Assembly: GCF_030010215.1 (NCBI RefSeq)
Contig: NZ_JASCRR010000010.1
Coordinates: 62,001 to 126,000 of the forward strand
DNA from: Tianweitania sp. UT-5YL-CI-8
Lineage (GTDB): Bacteria; Pseudomonadota; Alphaproteobacteria; Rhizobiales; Rhizobiaceae
Length of the DNA: 64,000 nt
Direction of reading: 5' to 3'
Shown: positions 28,489-38,191 of the stretch, one piece after another
How positions within the stretch are numbered: the stretch's first letter is position 1
Layout: each line of letters begins with the position of its first letter
Made by a program: the position numbers and the translations under genes
Notes under the pieces: model-generated
Databases searched by the model: none
What the model saw: the letters and a program-made list of their open reading frames with translations, nothing else
Told to the model about the DNA's origin: nothing

Positions 28489-29049
28489 ATGTCGCGCATG
28501 GACAAGAAAATGACGCGACTGCCTGAAAGTACGCAACTGGCCTTCGGTCCCCGCGAGGGGGAAGTACGGCTCGAACGCGATCCGGCAGAGATGTCCTCCG
28601 ACGCATCGGTTGTTTTCATCGGCCATGTCGCCTCGCCTTGGACGCTGCGCGAGGAATGCCCGAAGAACATGCGCGCCGCGCGCGAGACCGGAAAAGCCGC
28701 GCGGGTCCAAGTCGACGCCACCTATCGCCCCGGCCTCGTGGGGCTGGAGCGCGCCAGCCACGTCGTTGTTCTGACCTGGCTCGACCGCTCGCCGCGGAAT
28801 CTGATTGTGCAAAAGCCCCGCCATGCCACGGAAGTGAAAGGCGTTTTCAGCCTTCGCTCGCCGGCACGGCCAAATCCTATCGGCCTGCATGTAGCCCGGC
28901 TGCTCAGCCTGGATGTCACGTCCGGCATCCTCGAAATCGACGCCATCGACGTGCTCGACGGCACGCCGATCATCGACCTCAAGCCTTATATGGCCTCCAT
29001 CGATGCGTTTCCCGATGCCGTCGTGGATGGGCGGGAGGGCAGCCGATGA
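28489..29049 (+). CDS. trmO: tRNA (N6-threonylcarbamoyladenosine(37)-N6)-methyltransferase TrmO
   Basis: This TsaA/UPF0066 family protein in E. coli methylates t6A37 of tRNA-Thr with SAM. The 186-residue product shows VVFIGHVASPWTLREECPKN, ERASHVVVLTWLDRS and the signature FSLRSPARPNPIGLHVARLL. DAIDVLDGTPIIDLKPY follows as the conserved end. E. coli TrmO has an extra C-terminal domain, and this shorter form is the common bacterial version. The start may instead be the ATG 3 or 7 codons later. It faces sahR across 67 bp and overlaps the next gene by 4 bases. Confidence 0.85.
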   Translation: MSRMDKKMTRLPESTQLAFGPREGEVRLERDPAEMSSDASVVFIGHVASPWTLREECPKNMRAARETGKAARVQVDATYRPGLVGLERASHVVVLTWLDRSPRNLIVQKPRHATEVKGVFSLRSPARPNPIGLHVARLLSLDVTSGILEIDAIDVLDGTPIIDLKPYMASIDAFPDAVVDGREGSR

Positions 29050-29360
29050 GTGAACCAACGGGCCGCCGCCGGTCCATTGCCAAGGCGCTGACGCTGCTGG
29101 TGCCGCTTGCGCCCTATGCCGATGCCGAAAAGATCAGGGCCGATGCCGGCGGGCGTCACATGAAGACCTTGCCGCCGAGCATTGCCGTGTGGCTCGCCAC
29201 GGTCGCCCATGTCAGGCATATGCACACCGACTACGACAAACTGCTCGGCGAAGGCTATGATCGGGATTCAGCGCGCTTCTTCGTGCTGGACCAGGTCAAC
29301 GCCACCCTCACCCACTGGCGCGCCACCCGCTTGCTCGACCCGGACGACGAGGCCGAATGA
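29046..29360 (+). CDS. DUF2293-like conserved protein
   Basis: The 104-residue product is rich in charged residues and predicted helices (LLVPLAPYADAEKIRADAG, LPPSIAVWLATVAHVRHMHT, YDRDSARFFVLDQVNATLTHW). It has no signal peptide. I recognise it as a short rhizobial conserved family of the DUF2293 type, with moderate certainty; no function is assigned. ATGA overlap with trmO indicates co-translation, so a link to tRNA modification or to SAM supply is possible but unproven. Confidence 0.65.
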   Translation: MSEPTGRRRSIAKALTLLVPLAPYADAEKIRADAGGRHMKTLPPSIAVWLATVAHVRHMHTDYDKLLGEGYDRDSARFFVLDQVNATLTHWRATRLLDPDDEAE

Positions 29361-29365
29361 AATAC

Positions 29366-29977
29366 CTACGCCCGGTAGATCCACTGCTCGGGCACGCGCA
29401 CCGATATCTCTTCGCCGACGGAAATACGGCCCGGCTTTTCCACCCAAGCCACAAGCCCACGCAGACGTTTTGCGGCTTTGGGGAACAGCAGCGCACCGGC
29501 CTCGATGTCCTCCATTCCCGCGCGTTCGGCCACCGCGCGACCTGCCAGCCGGCACGGTCCGTTCTGCGCATCAACCTTGACCGTCACGCCGCCCCTAAAG
29601 AACAGCAGCGTCCCGGCCGGCAGCTTGGACAGCATCGGAATGCCCTCGAGCAGAAGGTTGGCGCCGATCCATTCCGGCTTCACCTCGGCGATATCCATGC
29701 GCTCGGCAACAATGGCAAGCTCGTCCGCCGCGACGATCGACAGTTGCCGCTCGTTGCGGATCTCGGTGCGGCGGGGATACCACGGCTCGCGCCCGCCCGA
29801 ACGTCGCGTGACGCCAGTGTGGAAGTCGCCGGCAATGCCGTCGAATCCCAGATCGAGGCTGTCGACGGCTTCGGTTACGAAATCGCGACCTGCGGCGAGA
29901 TACAGGCCCGACACAGACGCCGTCAGCTTGCGGCCGGGGATGATTTCAGGCTCGGGATGCGGAAACAGGTCTGCCAC
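29366..29977 (-). CDS. MOSC domain protein
   Basis: The 203-residue product carries a MOSC fold, the sulfur-carrying domain found in molybdenum cofactor sulfurases and in small detoxification proteins such as YiiM. It shows DGIAGDFHTGVTRRSG near residue 48, the AEVKPEWIGANLLLEG region and the conserved cysteine in AQNGPCRLAGR around residue 140. There is no signal peptide. The substrate is unknown. It is convergent with the DUF2293 gene, whose stop is 5 bases away. Confidence 0.8.
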   Translation of the reverse strand: MADLFPHPEPEIIPGRKLTASVSGLYLAAGRDFVTEAVDSLDLGFDGIAGDFHTGVTRRSGGREPWYPRRTEIRNERQLSIVAADELAIVAERMDIAEVKPEWIGANLLLEGIPMLSKLPAGTLLFFRGGVTVKVDAQNGPCRLAGRAVAERAGMEDIEAGALLFPKAAKRLRGLVAWVEKPGRISVGEEISVRVPEQWIYRA

Positions 29978-30073
29978 GGTCGATTCTTTCGTGCGAAAAC
30001 AGCACCATGACCACCTCGCAAGGCGAAAATCCAGCCAAAAAGGCTGATGCGTCCCTGCAACCGCGTTGATGGA

Positions 30074-31195
30074 TCAGAGCATCCGCACCAGCGTTCCGGC
30101 AATCGAATAGCCGGCGCCGAAGGCACAGATCAGGCCGAGATCGCCTGGCTTCATGTCCTCATGGTTTTCATGCAGCGCAATGATCGCGCCCGCCGCCGCC
30201 GTATTGCCGAGACGCTCAAGGACCATCGGCGCGCGGTCGTGATCGGCCTCGTGACCAAGTGCGAGTTTCAGGATCATCGCGTTCATCCGCGCATTGGCCT
30301 GGTGCAGCCAGAAACGCCGGATATGGGCGGTATCGTAGCCGTTTTCCTGCAGGAAGGAGACGATGAAGCGGTTGGCCGCGACCGTCACCTCCTTGAAAAC
30401 CTTGTTACCCACCTGGGTGATCATGTTGCCTTCCATCTCGACGACGGAGACATTGTCCTGACCGGCCCGCAGCAGGAAACCGAAATTGGTGCGAATGTTG
30501 TTGGAGAACTGCGTCCAGTTCTTGGTCGACAGGATTTCGAACCGGCCCGACCGGGTTGCGTCGTCCGCCAAACGCTCGACCACCATCGCCACCGAGGCGT
30601 CGCCGAAGATGAAATGCGTCTGCCGGTCTCGGAAGTTGAGATGCCCGGTGATGATCTCGGGCGTCACCACCAGGATGCGGCGATGCGCGCCAGCTTTGAC
30701 CAGATTGTTGGCGACGTGAAGTGCTGCCCCCGCAGACGAACAGCCCAAATTCATGTCGAAGGCAGCGCCGCCGGCGCCGAGCTCCTTCTGGATCTCAATG
30801 GACAGCGCCGGATACGGCCGCTGCTGGTGCGAGGCGGCGCAGATGACCAGATCGATGTCTTCACCGGACAACCCGGCGTGGTCGAGCGCCCTCCTGGCAG
30901 CAACCAGACCGAATTCTGCCTCGACCGAAAGCGCATCGTCGGCGCGCGGCGGGATGCGCGGCGTCATCCTGTGTGGATCGAGGATGCCATCGAGCGTGTG
31001 GACGTGACGCGACTTGACGCCCGAAGCATAGACTATGAACTCGCTGTCGGATTTGGATAGTGGCGGCAAACCTGCCGGCTCCCGTTGGACATTCTCCAAA
31101 TCGACCCAGGCATTGAAGCTTACAACAAGGTCTTCGTTGGTGATGGAGGCTTCCGGGATTTCAACGCCGATGCCGCTGATGATAACGCGATGCAT
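30074..31195 (-). CDS. FabH-like 3-oxoacyl-ACP synthase III
   Basis: This is a thiolase-fold condensing enzyme. The 373-residue product has the KAS III catalytic triad: Cys152 in NLGCSSAG, His in FWLHQANARMN and Asn in RLGNTAAAG. An insert of about 45 residues near the N-terminus (residues 25-70, including AGVKSRHVHT-type sequence) is longer than in housekeeping FabH. This and the lack of neighbouring plsX or fab genes suggest a paralogue acting on a special acyl group, not the main initiator of fatty acid synthesis. It stands alone, with about 125 bp to the next gene on the same strand. Confidence 0.82.
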   Translation of the reverse strand: MHRVIISGIGVEIPEASITNEDLVVSFNAWVDLENVQREPAGLPPLSKSDSEFIVYASGVKSRHVHTLDGILDPHRMTPRIPPRADDALSVEAEFGLVAARRALDHAGLSGEDIDLVICAASHQQRPYPALSIEIQKELGAGGAAFDMNLGCSSAGAALHVANNLVKAGAHRRILVVTPEIITGHLNFRDRQTHFIFGDASVAMVVERLADDATRSGRFEILSTKNWTQFSNNIRTNFGFLLRAGQDNVSVVEMEGNMITQVGNKVFKEVTVAANRFIVSFLQENGYDTAHIRRFWLHQANARMNAMILKLALGHEADHDRAPMVLERLGNTAAAGAIIALHENHEDMKPGDLGLICAFGAGYSIAGTLVRML

Positions 31196-31320
31196 GCTTC
31201 AGTCCGTTTTCGCCGCGCAAGCGCTTTGCCGTTTGAATTGTTAACCGACTCGGCATTCTATAGTTCAAATTGCGCCTTATTGCTTAACGAATGAAAAGGA
31301 TTTTGTGCAGCGCTTCGCCG

Positions 31321-31665
31321 CTACCACGCACAGATCCTGGTATTGGTCGCATCGGTGTTGACCCAGCATGCCCTGTCGCCGGCATCGCGCGTATAGCTGC
31401 CGGGCAAAAAGATGTTGCGTTCGCCGAAGTTCACCAGGCCATAGGCACGGCCCGGACCGTCCATGTTCAGGATGAAGGTCGGCTTTCCCCGCGCGGAAAT
31501 CTGGAAGCTGCCATCGGGGTCGACGAGTTTGAAACTGCAAGGATAGTGGCCGTCATCGGTGGTGAAACAGCGCGCCGGCTTGGCCGACGCCGGTCCGGCG
31601 AGCGCCAGAAACACCGAGCATCCCGCCACAGCGGTTGCCATTAAAATCCGAACGACCATCTGCAT
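31321..31665 (-). CDS. Secreted hypothetical protein
   Basis: A predicted signal peptide (ILMATAVAGCSVFLALAGPASA) is followed by a mature region of about 88 residues containing four cysteines (RCFTTDDGHYPC, DRACWVN, RICAW), which could form two disulfides. No family is recognised. The start could also be 10 codons upstream at 31695, but the chosen ATG leaves a normal signal sequence. It is on the same strand as the ketosynthase but with a 125-bp gap, and 57 bases precede the tam-like stop. Confidence 0.6.
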   Translation of the reverse strand: MQMVVRILMATAVAGCSVFLALAGPASAKPARCFTTDDGHYPCSFKLVDPDGSFQISARGKPTFILNMDGPGRAYGLVNFGERNIFLPGSYTRDAGDRACWVNTDATNTRICAW

Positions 31666-31722
31666 CCCCCCGAGAAGCCACATCAAGAAGGCCACGCCTG
31701 CCGATGCCGGTCAAGCGCAGGA

Positions 31723-32493
31723 TCAGGGGGATTTTTGCACTATGATGAACAGGCGCGGAAAGCGCAGCAGAACCTTCCCGTCGACCAGGGGCGGATAGGC
31801 AGTTGCGATCTTTTCGTGATATCGGCTGAGAAATTCAGCCTGCTCGGCCTCATCCAGCGGATCGAGAAACGGCTTGAGGCCGGTCGACTTCACCCATTCC
31901 ACGATAGCAGAAGCATCGGTCAGCGGATGGTTGTAGAACGTATGCCAGATATCGACGCGCCCCGCATGCGGCCGCAACACATCGTAATAAGACGCGACCG
32001 GCGGCAGCGGCTTGCGTGCCGCGTCCGCGAGCTTGTTTGCGAACGGCACTTCCGCAGCCGTCTCGCGCATCAGCCGGTGGGAGGGCTCCGTCAGATTGTC
32101 CGGCATCTGCACCGCAAGGCACCCGCCGGGGGCGAGATGACCCAACAGGCGCACCATCATCTCTGGATGGTTCGGCAGCCACTGGAAGACGGCGTTGGAA
32201 AACAGCACGTCCGCTGGCTGGACCGGCGCCCAATGCGCCGCATCGCCGAGCATAAAATCTATGGAGGGAAGACGCTTGCGCGCCTTGGCGATCATGTCGG
32301 GAGATGTATCGAAGCCGGAAATCTTGGCATCCGGCCAGCGCTCAACTAGCAGTTCGGTCGAATTGCCGGGGCCGCAGCCGATATCGACCACCGTTTCCGG
32401 CCGGTCGAGCGGTATCTGCGCCAGCAGGTCCCGCGCAGGCCGGGTGCGTTCATCCTCGAATTTCAGATACTGCGCCGCCGACCAGTCTTTCAT
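31723..32493 (-). CDS. tam: Trans-aconitate 2-methyltransferase
   Basis: Tam methylates trans-aconitate with SAM, removing an inhibitor of aconitase. The 256-residue product begins [20 protein letters not shown], a typical Tam opening. It has the SAM motif [15 protein letters not shown], then [14 protein letters not shown] and WHTFYNHPL near residue 195. Size equals the E. coli enzyme (252). The ATG at 32493 is preferred to one 7 codons upstream. It follows the ettA terminator. Confidence 0.9.
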   Translation of the reverse strand: MKDWSAAQYLKFEDERTRPARDLLAQIPLDRPETVVDIGCGPGNSTELLVERWPDAKISGFDTSPDMIAKARKRLPSIDFMLGDAAHWAPVQPADVLFSNAVFQWLPNHPEMMVRLLGHLAPGGCLAVQMPDNLTEPSHRLMRETAAEVPFANKLADAARKPLPPVASYYDVLRPHAGRVDIWHTFYNHPLTDASAIVEWVKSTGLKPFLDPLDEAEQAEFLSRYHEKIATAYPPLVDGKVLLRFPRLFIIVQKSP

Positions 32494-32520
32494 GGCAATC
32501 GATCCACCATTCAATGCGAA

Positions 32521-32550
32521 AACGCCCCGCAGGGTTACCGGCGGGGCGTT
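32521..32550 (-). terminator. Terminator of ettA
   Basis: Perfect 10-bp arms AACGCCCCGC/GCGGGGCGTT around a 10-base loop. On the minus strand it lies 9 bases past the ettA stop and is followed by TTTTCGC. Confidence 0.8.
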
Positions 32551-32559
32551 TTGGATGGG

Positions 32560-34209
<1,650 letters not shown>

Positions 34210-34264
34210 GCGCGCTTCCCTGTCTCAATCGATTGTGGAGTTGGCGCTATGTAGGCGAAAGCGG

Positions 34265-34283
34265 GCGGCGGGGCAACCGCCGC
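34265..34283 (-). terminator. Hairpin after the first ABC operon
   Basis: GCGGCGG/CCGCCGC with a 5-base loop, about 30 bases past the permease stop on the minus strand. It lacks a T-run. Confidence 0.35.
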
Positions 34284-34311
34284 TGCGAAAGCGTCCGCAT
34301 TTGATCGCTGC

Positions 34312-35088
34312 TCAGGCGGTCGCGCCCTGCCCGCGATGCGCCCAGCCGGTCATGCGCATTTCTACCCACGCCATGACGGCGTACATGATGATGCCTTCCA
34401 CAGCGAGCATGATCAGGCCGGCGAAGACCAGCGGAACGTTGAACTGCGACTGCGCGGCCAGCATCATGTGCCCCAAGCCGGAATTGGCGGCGACCGTCTC
34501 GGCAATGACCGAGCCGACAAAGGCGAGCGTGATGGCGATCTTCAGCGAGCCGAAGAAATAGGGCATCGAGCGCGGAATGCCGACTTTCAGCATGATGTCC
34601 ATCTTGCGCGCGCCGAGTGCCCGCAGCACATCTTCCATCTCTGGTTCTATGGTGGCCAGACCGGTAGCGACATTGACCACGATCGGGAAGAACGAGATGA
34701 GGAATGCCGTCAGCACGGCAGGGATCGTCCCAATGCCGAACCAGATCACCAGGATCGGCACAAGCGCCACCTTTGGGATGGCGTTGAACCCTACCATCAG
34801 CGGATAAAGACCGGAATAGATCAGCCGCGACCAGCCGACCAGGATGCCGAGGCCGAGGCCGCCGGCAACCGCAAGCGCGAAACCCAGCGTGGTGGTGTAA
34901 AGCGTCTGCAGCGAGTTCTTCCAGATCGCTGGCCAATATTGCACGATCGCGTTGAACACCACGGTCGGCGCCGGTAGAATATATTGCGGCAGACCAAACA
35001 GGCGGGCTGCCAGTTCCCAGATGGCGAACAGCCCGATAGTGCACAGCCAGGGCGCTGCCTTGATCCAGTTCTTGGACAACGCGCTCAT
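34312..35088 (-). CDS. ABC transporter permease (NitT/TauT type), importer 1
   Basis: The 258-residue inner-membrane protein has about six membrane segments and a BPD_transp_1 domain. The EAA loop LRALGARKMDIMLKVGIPRSMPY lies near residue 165 and contacts the ATPase. The start at 35088 overlaps the ATPase gene by 4 bases. With the next two genes it forms an importer of the nitrate/sulfonate/thiamine-precursor class; the solute is not evident from sequence. Confidence 0.9.
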   Translation of the reverse strand: MSALSKNWIKAAPWLCTIGLFAIWELAARLFGLPQYILPAPTVVFNAIVQYWPAIWKNSLQTLYTTTLGFALAVAGGLGLGILVGWSRLIYSGLYPLMVGFNAIPKVALVPILVIWFGIGTIPAVLTAFLISFFPIVVNVATGLATIEPEMEDVLRALGARKMDIMLKVGIPRSMPYFFGSLKIAITLAFVGSVIAETVAANSGLGHMMLAAQSQFNVPLVFAGLIMLAVEGIIMYAVMAWVEMRMTGWAHRGQGATA

Positions 35089-35873
35089 GCTGCTTTCCTC
35101 GCATCCGCAATAGACCCGCGCAATTCGTGGACGATGTCGTTGAACTCCTTCTGGTACATGATCTCCAGGTCTCGCGGACGTTCGAACGGCACGATGCGCT
35201 CTTCGATGACGCGGCCCGGACGCGAACTCATCACGAAGATGCGGTCTGCCAGGAAGACGGCCTCGCGCAGATCGTGCGTGACCAGAACGATGGTGACCTT
35301 GCGCTCGAAATGCAGGTCGCGGATGACGCACCACAATTCTTCGCGGGTGAAGGAATCGAGCGCGCCAAACGGCTCGTCCAGCATCAGAAGGTCGGGCTCA
35401 TGGATTAACGCGCGGCACAGATTGGCGCGTTGCTGCATGCCGCCAGAAAGCTGCCAGGGAAACTTCGAGCCGAAGCCCTTGAGCCCCACCGTCTCAAGCA
35501 GCTTTTCAGCCTTGGCGACATATTCGGCGCGGTTCATCCGCAGCCGCCCGCGATGCTTCTCCACCACTTCCAGCGGCAGCAGAATATTGTCCAGCGTGGT
35601 GCGCCACGGCAGCATCGTCGGATTCTGAAACGCCATGCCGACAATGGAAACCGGTTTGGTCACACGCTCCTCGGCCACCGTCACCACCCCTTTCTGAGGA
35701 ATATGCAGGCCGGTGACCAGTTTCATCAGCGTCGACTTTCCGCAACCCGACGGCCCCACCACGGCTGCGAATTCCCCCTTTTCGACATGCAGCGTCAGAC
35801 CTTCGACGGCAAGCGTGCCGTCCGCGCCGCCGTAGCGCATGTCGACATTGTCGATCGTTACAAGATTTTTCAT
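35085..35873 (-). CDS. ABC transporter ATP-binding protein (NitT/TauT type), importer 1
   Basis: The 262-residue cytoplasmic ATPase has Walker A GPSGCGKST (about residue 40), the signature LSGGMQQRANLCRAL, Walker B LLMLDEPFGALD and the H-loop VTHDLREAVFLADRI. It resembles SsuB/TauB/ThiZ proteins. It overlaps the permease gene by 4 bases and follows the binding-protein gene by 79 bases that contain a hairpin. Confidence 0.92.
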   Translation of the reverse strand: MKNLVTIDNVDMRYGGADGTLAVEGLTLHVEKGEFAAVVGPSGCGKSTLMKLVTGLHIPQKGVVTVAEERVTKPVSIVGMAFQNPTMLPWRTTLDNILLPLEVVEKHRGRLRMNRAEYVAKAEKLLETVGLKGFGSKFPWQLSGGMQQRANLCRALIHEPDLLMLDEPFGALDSFTREELWCVIRDLHFERKVTIVLVTHDLREAVFLADRIFVMSSRPGRVIEERIVPFERPRDLEIMYQKEFNDIVHELRGSIADARKAA

Positions 35874-35901
35874 CGGCCCTATCGCCTGCTATGGAGAAAA
35901 C

Positions 35902-35928
35902 GCCCCGACCGCATCGTGCGGCCGGAGC
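35902..35928 (-). terminator. Intercistronic hairpin after a binding-protein gene
   Basis: Arms at 35902-35913 and 35917-35928 pair at 10 of 12 positions around a 3-base loop, followed on the minus strand by GTTTTC. Its place between the binding-protein gene and the ATPase gene suggests partial termination, giving more binding protein than transporter. Confidence 0.55.
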
Positions 35929-35952
35929 GCGACCTTTGTGCCGGCAGCCTGA

Positions 35953-36984
35953 TCAGGGCAGCATGCGTTCTTCCTTGGGAGGCAAATAGCTGCCGTCGAA
36001 GACTTCCTTCGCCCCGACATTACCCTTGAGCTTCATCGACACTTTCAGGAAGTCGATGGATTTGGCGAACTTGCCTTCGTCTATGCCGCCGAAGCCGTTT
36101 TCAACCACATACGGCGTGCGGATGTTCATGGCATTGGCCATTTTCAGACGCTCGACCTCGATATCCTTATTGAGGATCTCGTTGCGCTTCATCACCGCTT
36201 CGGCCCCGGCAACCGGATCTTTCACCGCATCGGCAAAGCCCTTGGCAAGGGCCTTGAGGAACCCCTTGACCGCATCGGGATTGGAGGCGGCGAAATCGGT
36301 GTTGACCATGATGGAGTTGCCGTAGAGGTCGAGACCGTTTTCGGCCATCAGGATTGGCACGATGTCGTCCTCGGGAACACCCTGTGACTTGAGGTTCAGC
36401 ACGGACGAGAAGGCGAAGCCAAAGATGCCGTCCACCTGCCCTTGTGCCAGCATCGGCTCGCGCACCGGAAAGCCAACGCTCTCGATCGTCACCTTGGACG
36501 CATCGATTTTAGCAGCCTCGATGAAGGCGGGCCACTGGGCGAACGCACCATCCGGCGGCGGCGCGCCGAGCTTCTTGCCTTCCACGGACTTAGGGTCGCT
36601 GGTGATGCCGAGGCTCTTGCGGCCGATGATGGAGAATGGCGGCCGCTCATAGACCACCATCACCGCCTTGACCTTCTGCGAAGGGTCTTCGTCGAGGAAC
36701 TTGATCAGCGAGTTGATGTCGCCGAAGCCGAGCTGATAGGCGCCGGTAGCGACGCGCGGGATAGCTTCCACAGACCCGTTACCCGAATCGATGGTGACGT
36801 TGAGGCCCTCTTCCTTGAAGTAGCCGTTGTCCATCGCCAGGAAGAAGCCCGCCGCGGGGCCTTCGAATTTCCAGTCGAGCGTGAACTTGATGTCGGTTTC
36901 GGCGAAGGCCGGCTGCATGGCGCCGCCAAGCATGGCCGCGGCCAGTGCAGTGGCCGCAAGCGAAAAACATCTGCGTGTGAGCAT
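35953..36984 (-). CDS. ABC substrate-binding protein (NMT1/THI5-like), importer 1
   Basis: The 343-residue periplasmic protein has a signal peptide (MLTRRCFSLAATALAAAM... cut after QPAFA). An NMT1/THI5-like domain follows from about residue 30 (FTLDWKFEGPAAGFFLAMDNGYF, LGFGDINSLIKFL, APPPDGAFAQWPAF). Family members bind thiamine-pyrimidine precursors, riboflavin, sulfonates or nitrate. No ligand-specific motif is certain here. The ATG at 36984 is chosen because it starts the signal peptide. It is the first gene of the operon, after a gap with a palindrome. Confidence 0.87.
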   Translation of the reverse strand: MLTRRCFSLAATALAAAMLGGAMQPAFAETDIKFTLDWKFEGPAAGFFLAMDNGYFKEEGLNVTIDSGNGSVEAIPRVATGAYQLGFGDINSLIKFLDEDPSQKVKAVMVVYERPPFSIIGRKSLGITSDPKSVEGKKLGAPPPDGAFAQWPAFIEAAKIDASKVTIESVGFPVREPMLAQGQVDGIFGFAFSSVLNLKSQGVPEDDIVPILMAENGLDLYGNSIMVNTDFAASNPDAVKGFLKALAKGFADAVKDPVAGAEAVMKRNEILNKDIEVERLKMANAMNIRTPYVVENGFGGIDEGKFAKSIDFLKVSMKLKGNVGAKEVFDGSYLPPKEERMLP

Positions 36985-37051
36985 GGATTCCAGTTCCCCT
37001 TGGTCTTTGGTGACGCCATCAAACAAAGCTCATACAATGTTGGCAAGTCCT

Positions 37052-37074
37052 TTTGCTGCACAAATCAGCAAAAC
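37052..37074. promoter_or_regulatory. Palindrome between importer 1 and the hydrolase gene
   Basis: TTTTGCTG and CAGCAAAA, perfect 8-bp arms with a 7-base spacer, centred in the 180-bp divergent region. It could be a shared operator; no cognate regulator is next to it. Confidence 0.45.
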
Positions 37075-37164
37075 ACTTTATTGCATATTTTTGAAGCAAT
37101 GCGGTTTCCGCTTCCGCGCGGCGCCATTCCATGCTTGCCATGAGCCTTCCTGGGGAGGCAGCCA

Positions 37165-38124
37165 ATGGCGTTCGATGAGACTTTCACCCTGGCGTCACCA
37201 ACGGGCGCGGCGCTCAACATCTATGCGAAGCACCCGGAAGGACCGCCGCGCAGCGTGGTGCAGATCAACCATGGCCTGGCCGAACATGCCGGCCGTTATG
37301 CTGGGTTCGCCGATTACCTCGCCGCGCGCGGCAATCACGTCTATGCCCATGATCATCGCGGGCATGGCTTTACAAAAGCCAAAGGCGCGCCGTTCGGCGT
37401 CTTCGCACCTACCAACGGCGCTGATGCCGTCATCGCCGACGTTGAGGCAATCCATGGCCTCATCGGCGAGCGCCACCCCGATGTACCGGTCATCGTTTTC
37501 GGGCACTCCATGGGCGGCCTCGTCGCGCTCAATTTCGTCCTCAAACACTCGGCAATGGTGCATGGCGCGGCGATCTGGAACGCCAATTTCTCCGCCGGCA
37601 TTCTCGCCCAGGCCGCGCTGGCTCTGCTTGCCTATGAACGATTCCGGCTTGGCTCCGACGTTCCCTCGCGCATCCTGCCGAAGCTGACGTTTCGCAACTG
37701 GGCCAGGCAGATAGAGGGCCACCGCACCGAGGCCGACTGGCTGACGCGCGATCCAGCCGAGGTCGATGCCTATATAGCCGACCCGCTCTGCGGCTGGGAT
37801 GCCACGGTCGGCATGTGGCGCGACATCTTCCGCCTCATCATCGCCGGAGCGGGCGACCGGAACTTCGAGAGCGTCCGAAAGGACCTGCCCTTCCTGCTGG
37901 TTGGAGGCGAAAAAGACCCGGCGACCGAGAACGGCAAAGCGGTCAAAGCGCTGGCAAAGCGGCTGCGGCGAATGGGTTTTTCGAATCTCAATTCAACAAT
38001 TTACGCTGACACCCGCCACGAATCTCTCAACGAGTTGAATCGGGACGTTATCATGAGCGACTTTTGCGCATGGCTGGACAGCATCCTCCCCCAAGCTGGC
38101 GTCCAGCGTGGCACAGCCGAATAG
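37165..38124 (+). CDS. Alpha/beta hydrolase (monoacylglycerol lipase-like)
   Basis: The 319-residue product is a serine hydrolase of the Hydrolase_4/lysophospholipase type. It has the oxyanion segment QINHGLAEHAGRY, the DHRGHGFT strand, the nucleophile elbow VFGHSMGG (Ser115), a late acid near GGEKDPATE and the histidine in DTRHESLNEL. There is no signal peptide. The likely substrate is an acylglycerol or lysolipid; exact specificity is unknown. It is separated from the next plus-strand gene by 67 bases, so the two may be co-transcribed. Confidence 0.87.
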   Translation: MAFDETFTLASPTGAALNIYAKHPEGPPRSVVQINHGLAEHAGRYAGFADYLAARGNHVYAHDHRGHGFTKAKGAPFGVFAPTNGADAVIADVEAIHGLIGERHPDVPVIVFGHSMGGLVALNFVLKHSAMVHGAAIWNANFSAGILAQAALALLAYERFRLGSDVPSRILPKLTFRNWARQIEGHRTEADWLTRDPAEVDAYIADPLCGWDATVGMWRDIFRLIIAGAGDRNFESVRKDLPFLLVGGEKDPATENGKAVKALAKRLRRMGFSNLNSTIYADTRHESLNELNRDVIMSDFCAWLDSILPQAGVQRGTAE

Positions 38125-38191
38125 GGGTGATGCGATTGGAAAACATTGCTAAGGCTCAGGGTGAAATCTTGCTGGCGGGGATAAGGGACTG

